A stretch of 64,000 nt of DNA from the NCBI GenBank assembly GCA_965178125.1, contig OZ237752.1, positions 248,001-312,000 of the forward strand, read 5' to 3'. Both the position numbers and the translations under genes were made by a program. The DNA is from Bilabrum cf. latius (lineage: Eukaryota > Bigyra: Bicosoecida > Bigyra > Bicosoecida). Positions 1 through 11,888 of this stretch are shown here, piece after piece (the stretch's first letter is position 1; each line of letters begins with the position of its first letter). The notes under the pieces are model-generated. The model was given only the letters and a program-made list of their open reading frames with translations, was not told the DNA's origin and searched no databases.

Positions 1-3000
1 GCTCTGATTCGTACAGACAGCCATCGATCGCATCCACCAGCAGCCAGAAGAGGGTCAGGCCCAGAGCAATCACCAACGGACTGAGCAGCACGATCGTCGT
101 CCGCAGGAAGTACGCAGACCCATGAGGCATCAGCGACGCCAGACCCGAGGACGCGCCCCCAACACCCAGCGTCACGGCCTCATGAACGCCAAGCGAGTCG
201 GCCAGCAGCTGCTCGTCCGTCTCCTGCGCGTGCGGCCAGTCCAGCGGCGTAGCAGTGGCGTTGTTGTCCCCGGATGCCGCCGCCCGCGCCGCGATCACTC
301 CCCATTCCGCTGCTCCCGCGTCGTCCACCGATACGTTGGCTGCCTGCGCCAGGGCCTCTGCGTCGTCTGTGGCCTGCTGCAGCATGCAGTCAAGGCTGAG
401 CACGTCCGAGCTGACGCTGGAGACAGCTGACATGCTGTTGAAGAGACGGATCGCGGTGTCGGGCCACTTGAGCTTGAAGGATGCCGCGATTGCCACCACC
501 TGAATGTGTGAGAAGAGGATCTTGATGGCCGATACGGTCAGGTCCCGGCGCTCCTTAAGAGTGCCATCTCGTGCATCTGATGGGAGCGAGGCTTCGTCGT
601 CTGCGGAGGATGCATTTCCAGATGCCGCCGGTACAGCTGTATGCACTCTGCCAGACCTGCCATGCATCATGGGGTTGTCCATGATCATGCGTGGACCATC
701 GCTAGCTCCCGACTCGGATGAAGCGCGAGTCATGCTCGTTGGGCGATCGCCATCGGATCCGGGTTTGATCCGTCCAGCACCCCCTACCCCTAGCTGTGCC
801 GCCAGCTTTTCTGCTGCCTGCGCTCCTTGCCTCAGCGCATTGAGCACAAGGCCGATGGACACAAGCACCATTGTTGTCGTCACCAGCACAGCGATCGTAA
901 ACACGGCCAGTCCACCCCGGCACTGCCTGCACTCGTACTGCCCCCATGGCGTGTACCCCGGCTGGCACCGCGCGCACAGCAGCCCCGTGTATCCCTCCTC
1001 GCAGCGCTCGCCCACCCACAGGGGGGCTCCTGCGTCGGTCAGCTCACTGATGCTGGCTCCCTGCGCCGCCGATGTGTTCGATGCTGACTTGCGTATTGCA
1101 CGAGCCCGCTGCAGCGACATTGCCTGTGGCGGAACAATGCCTTCGTACAGTGACTGCAGCGACACATCAGACCACTGTGCCTACTGGCTTGACTGGAGTC
1201 GTCGCTGCGCGGTCGATCCGGAGGAGGGCACGAGGGCATCTGGCGCCCCCTCCTCGGGAGACCCACCAGCCTCAGCCGCATCCAATCTCGCTAGAGACAG
1301 GCACGACTCAGGACGAAGGCACCGCGAGAATGCCGCGCGACCAGGCACCCACGGCAGTCGCTGGTACCCCGCCCGTGCCGCCACCGTGAACGTGGAGCCC
1401 CCATCGCACAGCGAGGCCTCTAGGTCGCAGGGACGGCACACCCACTCGGCCATCGGCAGATGAGTCGTGAGGAACTCCGACGGCGAGCATGACGAAGGGA
1501 TGCCGGGCGTCCACGCCGAGTACGGACTGGATCCGGCGGCGCTGCGGGCCCGCACCCGCACACTCAATGGTCGCGCATCGATTGCCGTGACTACGGCCTA
1601 CATGACAGCAACCCCGCCGGAGGAGCTCCACTGCGCAGTCAGCTCTTCTAGGTCCACATCGAATGCAGTGGATTCGGTTGAGGCCGTGGAGACACTCGTG
1701 TTGGTCCCATCGCCGTCTATTGCCACCTCCGAAATCGACCTCATGTCAATCTAGAAGCCGTCCAGCGGCTCCAGGCCAAGGTCGTTCACCGAGACCGCGG
1801 CAGGGTCGGGGAATGCCCAGCGGACCGTGATGCGGTCATTGCGCTCTCGCCATGCCTGCACATGCTGCGGGAGGTCCGGCCAGGGACTTCCTGTGACACC
1901 GTACGTGAAACGTGGAGCACTCGTCTCGTCGCTGGAGAGCCCGCCGCTCTGATGCACCACCACGGGGAGATCATCGAGGCTCCCGCCCGACAGCGATGGC
2001 ACCACGCACTCCAACGACGTCTCTCCGCGTACGACTACGTCGAGGCACTCGTGTGGACCCATGCTCACACGGGATACATCCGCGCTGCTTCGGCCCAGAC
2101 TCGTCCCGGCGATCACAAGTCGCTCGCCCGCCAAGGCGCTGTCGGGCGTCACCGAGGTCACGATGGGCACTCCTAGGGGCGAGAAGAGGCGGTTGCGAGG
2201 ACTCGTCTGGCTAGCCACCTGCACCTCCACCAGACTGCCCGCAGGCCAGCTGGAACCCTACACGTCCACACAATCGATGCGCGTGCTGGACCTCCACCGA
2301 ATGCTCCCGCATGGCTGGCCGCCCACGAACACCGCCTCCACGTCGGTCTGTCGGAAGCCGAAGTGGAGCCCATGGATGGTGAAGTCGGCCGAGACAAACG
2401 GCCCCATGATGCTGTATGCAGGAAGCACATCCTCCACACTCGGTCCCGCGTAGCTCACCACGTGCTGAGATGCCGATGGCAACCCGGTGCCACCCGACCC
2501 GACCCCCGCCGCTGTGGATGAGTTGCCGCTCAGTGTGTCGACCACCACCGCAACATCCACGCCCACTCCAGGCTCGCAGTACGCCAGCAGCTCCTCGTCC
2601 GACACCCACACAACCACCCTGGACATCTGGCCTCCGACGGTCACTCCACGGACGGCCCATGGACCCGCCCCAAGACCTGAGCCCCGGATCTGCATCAGCC
2701 CCGCAGCTGCACCCGCTCCCACCAGGGTTGGAGCCACGGCAACTGCGTCCGTTGCTGACAGCACCACAGACACTCGTGAGCTGTTTGCCCCCCGCTACTC
2801 CCAGTCGTCAGACCCCGCCAGCTGCAGCAGGGCGGCCAGCTGCACCGACGGAGACTCTCCATCTCCGCGCGCTGCCTGCACCCTCAACGCCGACCCGCTG
2901 GTCACAGCATCGGCGGTCCCATTCGACGGGAACGTCCTGGGACTCAGCACCTGCAGGCGCGGCCGTCCAACCAGCAACAAGCTGCCGCCTGGAGCCATGG

Positions 3001-6000
3001 AAGTCGTCAGCAGCTCCGAAGCGGCTGCCGCATCAAGGCCCCCCGTGGCATCTTGCCCGCCTACCCGCAGCCGCATGTCCACCAGCTGTTGGCGTGTACC
3101 AGCCAGCTCCATGGCCAGCCCACCGGTGCGCCAGTCCTGCACCGAGCATCGCACGCGGACCAACATGTCCACCGATGGATCCCCCAGGGCCGGAGACGTG
3201 CCCTGAATGGCCACCTCTTTGCAGCTGGTGTTCCATCCCGGGCCCTCCAGCAGCACTACCCCGAGGCCGTCCGAGCTCAATGCTTCCCACTGCGTCAGGC
3301 TCCAGCCGGCGTGCTTCACGGACAGCTCCAGCCGCACGTCTTGCTCCTCAGTGTAGGCGACCGCCCGCGGGTAGCTTGCATTGATACTGCCACCCATAAC
3401 GGCAACCGACTGGATCCGCGGCGCGGCATACCCCACCGTCGGTGCCCCTGTCTCGAGGTTCTCGCCGTTCTGGGCTGAAACCACCCGCACCGCGTGGCCA
3501 ACGCCCACACCAGGGGCCAGCAGGCAGCCAATGCGCACCCCAAGCTCGCGCATCTCGACATTGGAACACGCAAATGGTCCCACGGTGACTGATACAATGT
3601 CCTGCGGGGACTAGCCCAGCCCCTCACCGTGTACATCAATCCAGCCTCCCTCCCCGGGAACGACCGCCGGCGTCACCGAGGTAACTTGCACAGGCGGCTG
3701 GAAGGGGAAGGCAGTCAGGTCCACGGCCTCTCGACTCCCTATGACCACCCTCACACTGTAGTCGCCAGGTGTCCACGGCGGAGACAGGCCGCTGCATCGA
3801 ATGGCCGGTCGTTGATCACCCTCACGCTCGGGCACTCCCGACCCGACACCAGCACGCGGGCTGACGTGCCGATGCCCCCTACTCGCGGGATCCCAAAGTG
3901 GCGGCCCGTGACGATCACCTCGTACGACGAGTTCAGCACGTTGTAGACGGTTTGTGGCGACGTGACCACTTGGTCCATCTCTGGGGCGGTAAATCGCAGC
4001 ACACCAACCGCGCTCACGTAGTCGCGGCCCCATACGGTCCGCACCCGCACCACGCCCGCCCCGCCCTCGCTGGCCGACAATGTGCAACGGATCACGAAGT
4101 CGGACTCGACCGTCACGTTGGTGCATGGCGAGCCGTCCACATCTACGGACTCGATGTAGCGCCCCTCGCCCGCCCCCAGCTGCACCCCCAGCAGCTGCAC
4201 GCTCTCCCCACCGCTGGGACTCACCAGTGATGGACTGGCCCCCAGCACGGTGGGGTCCTCCACGACTAGCAGCTGGCTCGCCACGGTAGTCTTGGGAGCA
4301 GTGGGGGCTGGGGTTGTGGAGGAAGACCAGCCTGCGCCACCGGCGGGCTGCAGCGTTGTGTTTATGGCCTGCTTCCATTCCAATGCAAGGGCAGCGCCTC
4401 GGGTCTCCCCGTCGGTCTCATTCGCGGCGTTCACCAGCAAGCTGCCAACCGATACCATACTCACTGCATCAGACGTCACCAGATGTGCGCGCACCCCGCA
4501 CCGCAGCTCCGTGGCAGACACAACCTCTAGAGGGTCGCATCTCTGGCCACCGAGCAGCACTGCCCCCACAGCCAGCTCCCCTCCACTCGTTGCAAGCCCC
4601 GTGCCTCGAACTATGACATCGTGTCTATACTAAGGATCCAGGTGCGTCTCCAGCATCGTGGTGATGCGCACGGTCGCTGGACTTACGGACTGCACCGTGG
4701 GATCCGGCACCGAGACCCAGGCAGCCCGCATGGCGGCCGCTTCTGAAGGGGCAGCGGCCGTCTCATCCTCCACCGCGATTCGAGCTGTCTCCAGCCAGTC
4801 CAGCCCCGGAAGCGACGCCGTCATCGCGAACGGACCCCCCGATCCGTCGGAGCCCAACTTGCACTGAAGGGTCGTGGATGCGGCACTACCCACAGCTGCC
4901 AACCCAGAGCGCCCGGCGGCATCGCACCCAAAGGGGCCCACACGAGCGCGTGCAATCTGCCGACTGCTAGTCACAGATGCATTCGCCAGGCTTGTCCATG
5001 GATACAAGTCGTCGGAGTCTTCCATCAGCAGAGTACCAGCCCCTTCCAGAGCCGCATCCCAGCCCCCGCCTGCACCCCAGCCGTCGCCCACGGGAGCAGC
5101 AGCTAGCACATCCCCCGCCCCCACCTAAGGCCCCCAGCCACCCGACCGCAGCAGCCTCAGGGGACCCAATATACCCACAGCCAAGCACGGCAAGGCGCTG
5201 ACACTGGCATTGGCGGTACCTAGTGCAGTTTGCATATCCCACCTCGCCGCCAGCTGGATCCTCCTTTCGCACGGATCCTATCCTGAGCTCCTTTCCTCTG
5301 TCTGGACCAGAGCGGCGCCCTCCTGCCCGTCATCCGTTGACCACCGCCCATCTGAATACCGAATCACGACCGCGGCCAGTCCAGGCAGAAGCGCCCGCGC
5401 TGGATTGCACTGCACGATGGTGGTGCCCCTGCCGGCGTGCAGGCTGGCGGTGGCGCAAGGCACACCGCCCACCCAGACGTGGGCTGCTTCCTGTGCCCTG
5501 CCCAGATTCGATGGTCGAGGCAAATACACGGGTCGCCGAAGCACCACAGTAATCGCATCGTTGGCACGGCCTGCATGCACCGCGCTGCATCTGGCTGCGG
5601 GACCCACCCAGGCGATGTCCTCGTGAGGCAGCCCCCCTTGGCCAGCTCCCGCCGCCTGGCCCCCGAGCAGTCCCTCCGTCAGCAAGCAGCCTGCCTGCGC
5701 CAAGTGTCGCATGATGGCATCTCCGCCCCACGTGAGATTGGCCCCGGCAATCGCAGCGTCTGTGTCAGGAGCGATCCCGAGAGCTGCGGCGCTGGTGGGG
5801 TCGAGAGGTGGCCAGCCGCCACCACCTGAGCTCGCAACCAGGGTGGCATTGAGGGCAGCACACATGCCGGCAGTGCCTCCGCAGTCCAGCGCACGCGCGC
5901 GTTGCTGGTCCATCAGTCGCATCCAGGGTGGTGTGGAGCTCAGATTGGCCGTGGACGCCTCCATGCGCACCAGACTGCGCCCACTACAGCCAGGGGCAGC

Positions 6001-9000
6001 GGCCAGCAGGTGCACCTGCTGCGTGGCCAGGTCGCTCTGCATACCGACCGTAGTCTCTAGCGCCGTGCCCAGGCGGCACGAGGGCCCCACGCCAGCGGGC
6101 GGAGGCGACCCAGGCTCTTGCCCGTGCAGTGAATCGGCTGCGTGCAACCGCTCCACGATGGCGGATGCATTCCCCATCGGACCCAGCCGTGAGTGCAGGT
6201 CCACTTGTACCCTCGCAACTGCCCCCGCTGAGTCATTGTACCCTGGTGCCCCGGCGTAGAAGACCACGGTTCCGTCATCTCCGAAGCCGAGCAGCTCCAC
6301 AGAGGCTCCAAAGGCCGAGTCCTCAAACAGAAGGGGCCAGCGGCCGTCCAGTCGCAGCGGCATCAGCGCTGGAGACACGAGATGGTGCCCTGCCACTGTG
6401 AATGAGAGCCTGTCCGGCGCTCCTGTGTCCCCTATCACGGCCAGGTGCATCATCACCACGGCACCGAAGCGGCCCCCGCCGGATGACCCGTCAGCCCAGT
6501 CCGGCGCTCCCACCAGCAGCGACACCTCGCCCGCTGCCTCCCCAGGGGACACATCCGGCTCCTGTCCCTCCAGCCGCAGAGGCCCCAGGAACTCGATCGC
6601 CGCCCCGAAGCTGTCGCCCGTACTCCCAGTCGGAGATGCCAAAGTGGCAAGCACCCGCCCCGACCACGCCTGGCCCTCTCTGCTCAGCGACAGTAGCCTC
6701 ACCTCGTCCTCTAGAGGAGCGCCCGCAGCCACCACGTGGTCGTGCAGCCACGTGCCGCCCAGGAGCGCTCGACCCATGCAGGCAACCGCTGCCCCTGTGG
6801 ATGACGGGCCCTCGTGCACTGTGTTGTTGCGGAGCAGTTGCAGCGGCGGCTTGGATCCGCTCCCAGGGCTAGATGCCGCGACCGTGGCCACTCCCACGCG
6901 CCCGGAGAATGCATCGCCCACCAGCAGCGCCAGACTGCCGTCGCCCTGCCTCGAGTCTCCAAGGGAGCACACCGCGCTCCCCTGCAGCAGGACTGCATCT
7001 GGGGAGGTGCCAGGCTCGGATAGGGTCGGCGTGCTAGATCCGTACCCGACACCCATCCTTACGCGATATCCTCCTCGAGAGAGCCACGAGTGGTGCACCT
7101 GGCTTGCGTGTTGCATGCCAGCCCCGCCAGATGCCATCGAGTCACATGATGCTTCCAGCACGATTACAGGAGCATCGCTGGCACCAAAAGCTCCAATCGA
7201 GGACTCCAGAGAGCACGCACCACCCTGCAGTCTGGCTGCCGAGCCTGCTACGGCATGCGCTGGGATGGGTGGCAACGACTGTGAGATCTAGGGGTATTCG
7301 GTTTGGGCCGCATGGCTACTGTTCATAAGAAGAACCCACACCGCACCTTTACCAGAGCCCCCATCATCATCTAGATAGGCCCCCACGGCCATGTCCACCA
7401 CACCGTCTCCGTCCAGGTCCCCCAGCGATACCGCAGAACTGCCGAACAGGTCACTATTATCCAGCTGCCCTGTGAAGCCGCCCTGGGTGTCCGATATCTT
7501 CTGATGCGACTTCACGGTTCCATTAGAATACAAAACGAGTACCCACATAGCCCCTTTACCAGAGCCCCCATCATCATCTAGATAGGCCCCCACAGCCATG
7601 TCCACCACCCCGTCTCCGTCCATGTCCCCCAGCGATGCCACGGAGCTGCCGAAGTAGTCACCGTTATCCAGATATTCCATGAAGCCGCCCTGGGTGTCCG
7701 ATATCTTCTGATGCGACTTCACCATGCCGTTGGATCGAAGGAACAGCACCCATATAGCCCCTCTATCACCGCCCCCATCATCATCATTCATTGCTCCCAC
7801 AGCCATGTCTATCACCTCGTCTCCGTCCAGGTCCCCCAGCGATACCGCAGAACTGCCGAAGTAGTCAAAATTATCCAGCTACCCCGTGAAGCCGCCCTGT
7901 GTGTCTGATATCTTCTGATGCGACTTCACCATGCCGTTGGATCGAAGGAACAGCACCCATATAGCCCCTCTATCACCGCCCCCATCATCATCTAGATAGG
8001 CCCCCACGGCAATGTCCCCCGCCCCGTCTCCGTCCATGTCCCCCAGCGATGCCACAGAAAAGCTGAAGCCGTCACCATCATCCAGCTACCCCGTGAAGCC
8101 GCCCTGGGTGTCTGATATCTTCTGGTGCGACTTCACCATGCCGTTGGATCGAAGGAACAGCACCCACATAGCCCCTGTATTGGAGCCCCCATCGGCATCT
8201 CCATAGGCCCCCACGGCCATGTCCACCACACCGTCTCCGTCCAGGTCCCCCAGCGATGCCGCAGAACTGCCGAAGAGGTCATCATCATCCAGCTACCCCG
8301 TGAAGCCGCCCTGGGTGTCTGATATCTTCTGATGCGACTTCACCATGCCGTTGGATCGAAGGAACAGCACCCATACAGCCCCTCTGAACGTGCCCCCATC
8401 GTTATCTAACCTCGCTCCCACGGCCATGTCCACCACCCCGTCTCCGTCCAGGTCCCCCAGCGATGCCGCAGAGATGCCGAAGAGGTCACTATCATCCAGC
8501 TACCCCGTGAAGCCGCCCTGGGTGTCCGATATCTTCTGATGTCGTAGCTCCGTCGCGGCCGCCGGCATCCCTCCAGCCACTTTCGGATACACGAGTACGC
8601 GATGTGGCCCCGAGCCCCGCCTCCGGATCAGGGCAGACTCCTGCTCTGACCCAACCCGCAGCCGATCCACCCCACGTAGGCCGCAGCCCACGCCACCATC
8701 AGGGAGGCCCATGATGTCCGTGCAGTTGGCCCCGAGGGCCCGCGCACCTGCTGCGCATGCCTCGCCAGCCTCCCCGCACCCCGTGCCGTTGAACCCGAAC
8801 ACCAGATCTGCGCCCGCCATGGACAGCAGGTCAACGCCCGTCAGCTCCTCTCCGCCCCCGTCGTCGCCCTTGATGCTCTGGGGCTCGATCCGCACAGTGG
8901 CCGAGGTGCTGCCGCCGATCGCCAGGGTGCAGTTGGACCGCGGCAGCACCCCGCACGAGGTTGATCGATACGGAGGCTGCCGCACAATGTGAGGGCCCTC

Positions 9001-11105
9001 CCCTGGACACCCGTAGTAGTTGGCGCTGATGGGCCACAGCCGCACCAGCAGGTCAATGCGCCGAGTGCCATCCAGCCCAGCCGCACGCAGAGAGATCGAC
9101 TGCCCCATCCCCCGAGAGGTGGCCTACTCCCCGGCCAGCAAAGTACTGCCAGCCAACAGCATGAAGTGCAGTTCTGCAGGCGGCTCTGAGGCAGTAACAA
9201 TCCAGTTGAAGCGCAGGGTGGCCACCACGTCGCCCTGCAGGTACCCCAGGGGGAGCAACGCGCGGGCGGAGGCACACCCCGACTGCTCCAGGTGCACGGA
9301 ACGGTAGCCGCCAGACTCAGGCAACACCGCCTCTGCGTCGTCGTACAGGGTCCCATCAACCACGTGTGCCTCCGTCGCAAGGGACCACCCCGCGGGCACG
9401 CTGGCAGGATCCACCACGTACTCGTCCTTAGATAGCCCGACGTACCACTATGGCGACGGTGAGGGTCGAATATTACGCGGGAACAGCACCCACATAGCCC
9501 CTCTATTAAAGCCCCCATCATCATCGCGATAAGCCCCCACGGCCATGTCTACCACCCCGTCTCCATCCAGGTCCCCCAGCGATGTCGCTGAATAGCCAAA
9601 GTTGTCATGATTACCCAACCGCCCCGTGAAGCCGCCCTGAGAGTCTGATATCTTCTGATGCGACTTCACCGTGCCGTTGGATCGAAGGAACAGCACCCAC
9701 ATAGCCCCTCTATCAAAGCCCCCATCATCATCTTCATGTGCCCCAACGGCCATGTCCACCGCCCCGTCTCCGTCCAGGTCCCCCAGCGATGCCACAGAAA
9801 TGCCAAAGTTGTCATAATTATCCAGCTACCCCGTGAAGCCGCCCTGGGTGTCTGATATCTTCTGGTGCGACTTTACCATGCCGTTGGATCGAAGGAACAG
9901 CACCCATACAGCCCCTCTCTAAAAGCCCCCATCACGATCGCTATCAGCCCCCACGGCTATGTCCACCACACCGTCTCCGTCCAGGTCCCCCAGCGATGCC
10001 GCAGAATAGCCGAAGCCGTTGCTATTGTCCAGCTACCCCGTGAAGCCGCCCTGGGTGTCTGATATCTTCTGATGCGCCTTCAGCGTGCCGTTCGATCGAA
10101 GGAACAGCACCCACATAGCCCCTCTCTAAGAGCCCCCATCATCATCTCCAGTCGCCCCAACGGCCATGTCCACCACCCCGTCTCCGTCCATGTCCCCCAG
10201 CGATGCCGCAGAACTGCCGAAGTAGCCTTCACGATCCAGCTACCCCGTGAAGCCACCCTGGGTGTCCGATATCTTCTGGTGCGACTTTACCATGCCGTTC
10301 GATCGAAGGAACAGCACCCACATAGCCCCTGTACGAGAGCCCCCATCATCATCGTTATCAGCCCCCACGGCCATGTCCACCACCCCGTCTCCGTCCAGGT
10401 CCCCCAGCGATGCTGCAGAACTGCCGAAGAGGTCATCATCATCCAGCTACCCCGTGAAGCCACCCTGGGTGTCTGATATCTTCTGGTGCGACTTCACCAT
10501 GCCATTGGATCGAAGGAACAGCACCCATACAGCCCTTGTACGAGAGCCCCCATCATCACCATTAGATTTATAGGCACCCACGGCCATGTCCACCACCCCA
10601 TCTCCGTCCAGGTCCCCCAGCGATGCCGCAGAATAGCCGAAGAGGTCACCATCATCCAGCTACCCCGTGAAGCCGCCCTGGGTGTCCGATATCTTCCTAG
10701 TCTCCTGAAGTATATCAGACGCTTCCGACAGCTCACGCTTTCCGAGCAGCTAGTACTCCGTCTGCTGATCGGCTAACTACCGACTGCGGGAAGGAGCTGG
10801 GTGACTTTGCGCACGAAAGGTATGAGCATCAATGATATAAAATGCTACAGTATAACGTTAATTGGGTTCCTGTCAGAAATAAACTGTCGCAATCCTAATC
10901 TTTTGGACCATGATATAAATTCTCACCCAATTGCGTGATCTCCCTCCGTTCGCTGGTAGTTCACAGGCAAACTCGCCTCGCACCGCGCAAGAACAAGCAC
11001 GTACAGCACCAATCGCGCGACTTGTCGTGTAGCGTGTCTAACTGGTCGTGGTAGGCTTGGGGGCTTGCCCAGTATGATACTGGAGGTTGCTTGATCACGC
11101 TGCAT
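1..11105 (-). CDS. Giant FG-GAP / IPT-TIG transmembrane receptor-like protein, 3' end outside the window
   Basis: Two exons are visible. Exon 1 (11105-10927) encodes a weak signal peptide (hydrophobic core ARLVLYVLVLA); the intron 10926-10697 starts GTGAGA, ends ACTAG and joins in phase to KISDTQGG of the first FG-GAP repeat. Exon 2 then runs to the left edge. Order of modules: six FG-GAP repeats (10696-9450), an unassigned beta-like domain, six more FG-GAP repeats (about 8530-7300), weaker FG-GAP-like segments (7280-5900), about ten IPT/TIG domains (about 5700-1900), an FN3-like domain, Cys-rich motifs such as CEEGYTGLLCARC, a TM segment near 840-920 and another near 30-105. Twenty-three in-frame TAG codons read as Gln; there are no in-frame TAA/TGA except a one-base frameshift near 3780. 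Over 3,500 residues are visible. Likely surface adhesion or recognition protein; the ligand is unknown. The start is tentative: ATG at 11105, with another in-frame ATG at 11231. Confidence 0.85.
3760..3800 (-). other. Apparent one-base frameshift inside an IPT/TIG domain
   Basis: Upstream of this point the coding frame has codon low coordinates equal to 1 mod 3 and reads ...ECPSVRVINDR; downstream it is 2 mod 3 and reads AIRCSGLSPPW. A TIG domain needs both halves (VRVIND then IRCSG), so about one base is missing around the GACCGGCC stretch. A sequencing or assembly indel is the simplest cause; a real disabling mutation is possible. A 34-nt GT..AG span exists here but would delete conserved TIG residues. 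Confidence 0.7.
7291..8530 (-). repeat. Tandem FG-GAP array, 207-bp units (block B)
   Basis: Six 69-codon FG-GAP units of the same type as block A, separated from it by about 310 codons of a different beta-rich domain. The codon after GGFTG (or its equivalent) is CAG at 7465, TAT at 7672 and TAG at 7879, 8086, 8293 and 8500, exactly 207 bp apart. High nucleotide identity among units suggests recent duplication or gene conversion. Confidence 0.9.
9450..10696 (-). repeat. Tandem FG-GAP array, 207-bp units (block A)
   Basis: Six near-identical units of 69 codons, one with two extra codons, each encoding the pattern KISDTQGGFTG, [15 protein letters not shown], DMAVGA, DDDGG, RGAxWVLF. The aspartate-rich DxDGDG loops are the calcium-binding loops of FG-GAP beta-propeller blades. 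The unit boundary codon after GGFTG is TAG at 9826, 10033, 10240, 10447 and 10660. Further TAG codons replace Asn/Asp before RGA at 9919 and 10126. Confidence 0.9.
10697..10926 (-). other. Intron 1 of the giant FG-GAP/TIG gene
   Basis: Minus-strand GT at 10926-10925 (GTGAGA) and AG at 10698-10697 (GACTAG). Splicing joins GG from exon 1 with G from exon 2 to make a Gly codon, followed by KISDTQGG, the canonical start of an FG-GAP unit. Without splicing the exon-1 frame stops at TGA 10925-10923 and the exon-2 frame has no ATG before a TAA. Length is 230 nt. No cDNA confirms it. Confidence 0.7.
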
Positions 11106-11888
11106 ACCTGGTGCTCTCCCTTGGCTGGTAAGCATCCGCACTGCGCTCCTTGACGCGTGAAGGGCGCTGGATGTCTTGTTGCAATCAGACGCTAGAGTCC
11201 CTACCGGGCGGGTGGCCCACATTTCTCGCATCCGGATCTGATCCGGATGCGGACTACTGTCTCAGCAGCTTCACTTGGTTCGCACTTGGCGGCTTTCCTC
11301 CTTGCAAACGCCCCAAACCCAATGTAGCTCGTTGTATATGAAGCACCAGAACTCACACTTCAGCGTAGGCTTGTCGGCGATAGCCAACAGATTCGGAAAT
11401 TAAATAGTGCGGCCGTGAGGTGGTAGGTACCTAATAATTTGACTCCGTCCCTCGCCGGCGGCGCCTCGCCCGCGGAACCGGAAACGGAGTGACATTCTGG
11501 TTTGGGCACAAGAGTCATGACTACTTCACCGAAGCCGAAAATCTCAATTTTGTTCCAGATTTGCCACACTTTCAGCGATGGGGCACGAGCAGTCAGCTCC
11601 ACTCGGGCCTGCACACAAGCCGAACACTTTCGGCGAACAGTCCGCTCAAGCAATGGCGCTACAGCCAAGCCGAGACACGTAATTGCTTCGGGACGCGGGC
11701 GATGACCCGGTCGAGATGCTGCACTGGCTGTACGACCGGGGGTGCGTCTGCTTCGACACACCGGCTGTCGGAGATGGGATCTGGGAAGGGACGATGTGGC
11801 AGGCTGAAGGCCTGCCCGGCAGTTCGTGGCTCAGCCGAGGGGCGAATGGGGCCCTCCCCATGACGATTGCCGATAGTTTCAATAGCAG
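11106..11888. other. Intergenic region, no confident gene
   Basis: Lies between the 5' end of the giant receptor gene and the 3' end of ankyrin copy A. A plus-strand stretch near 11683-11840 translates to a sequence with MLHWLYDRGC, loosely like ankyrin-type repeats of algae and large viruses, but it is preceded by TAA, is short, and runs into the antisense of the ankyrin gene. No RNA gene was recognised. Confidence 0.4.

Noticed and set aside
3766-3799. A 34-nt intron restoring the frame in the giant receptor gene
   Set aside because: It would be shorter than any other intron here and would delete the conserved VRVIND-to-IRC part of a TIG domain; an indel is simpler.
7288-10700. Bacterial origin of the FG-GAP genes
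   Set aside because: The gene has a splice junction, the same TAG usage as all neighbours and fuses to TIG and TM modules typical of eukaryotic surface proteins.
11683-11840. Plus-strand ankyrin-like gene fragment (MLHWLYDRGC)
   Set aside because: It is preceded by TAA, is only about 50 codons, and continues into antisense of the ankyrin gene; too little to call.
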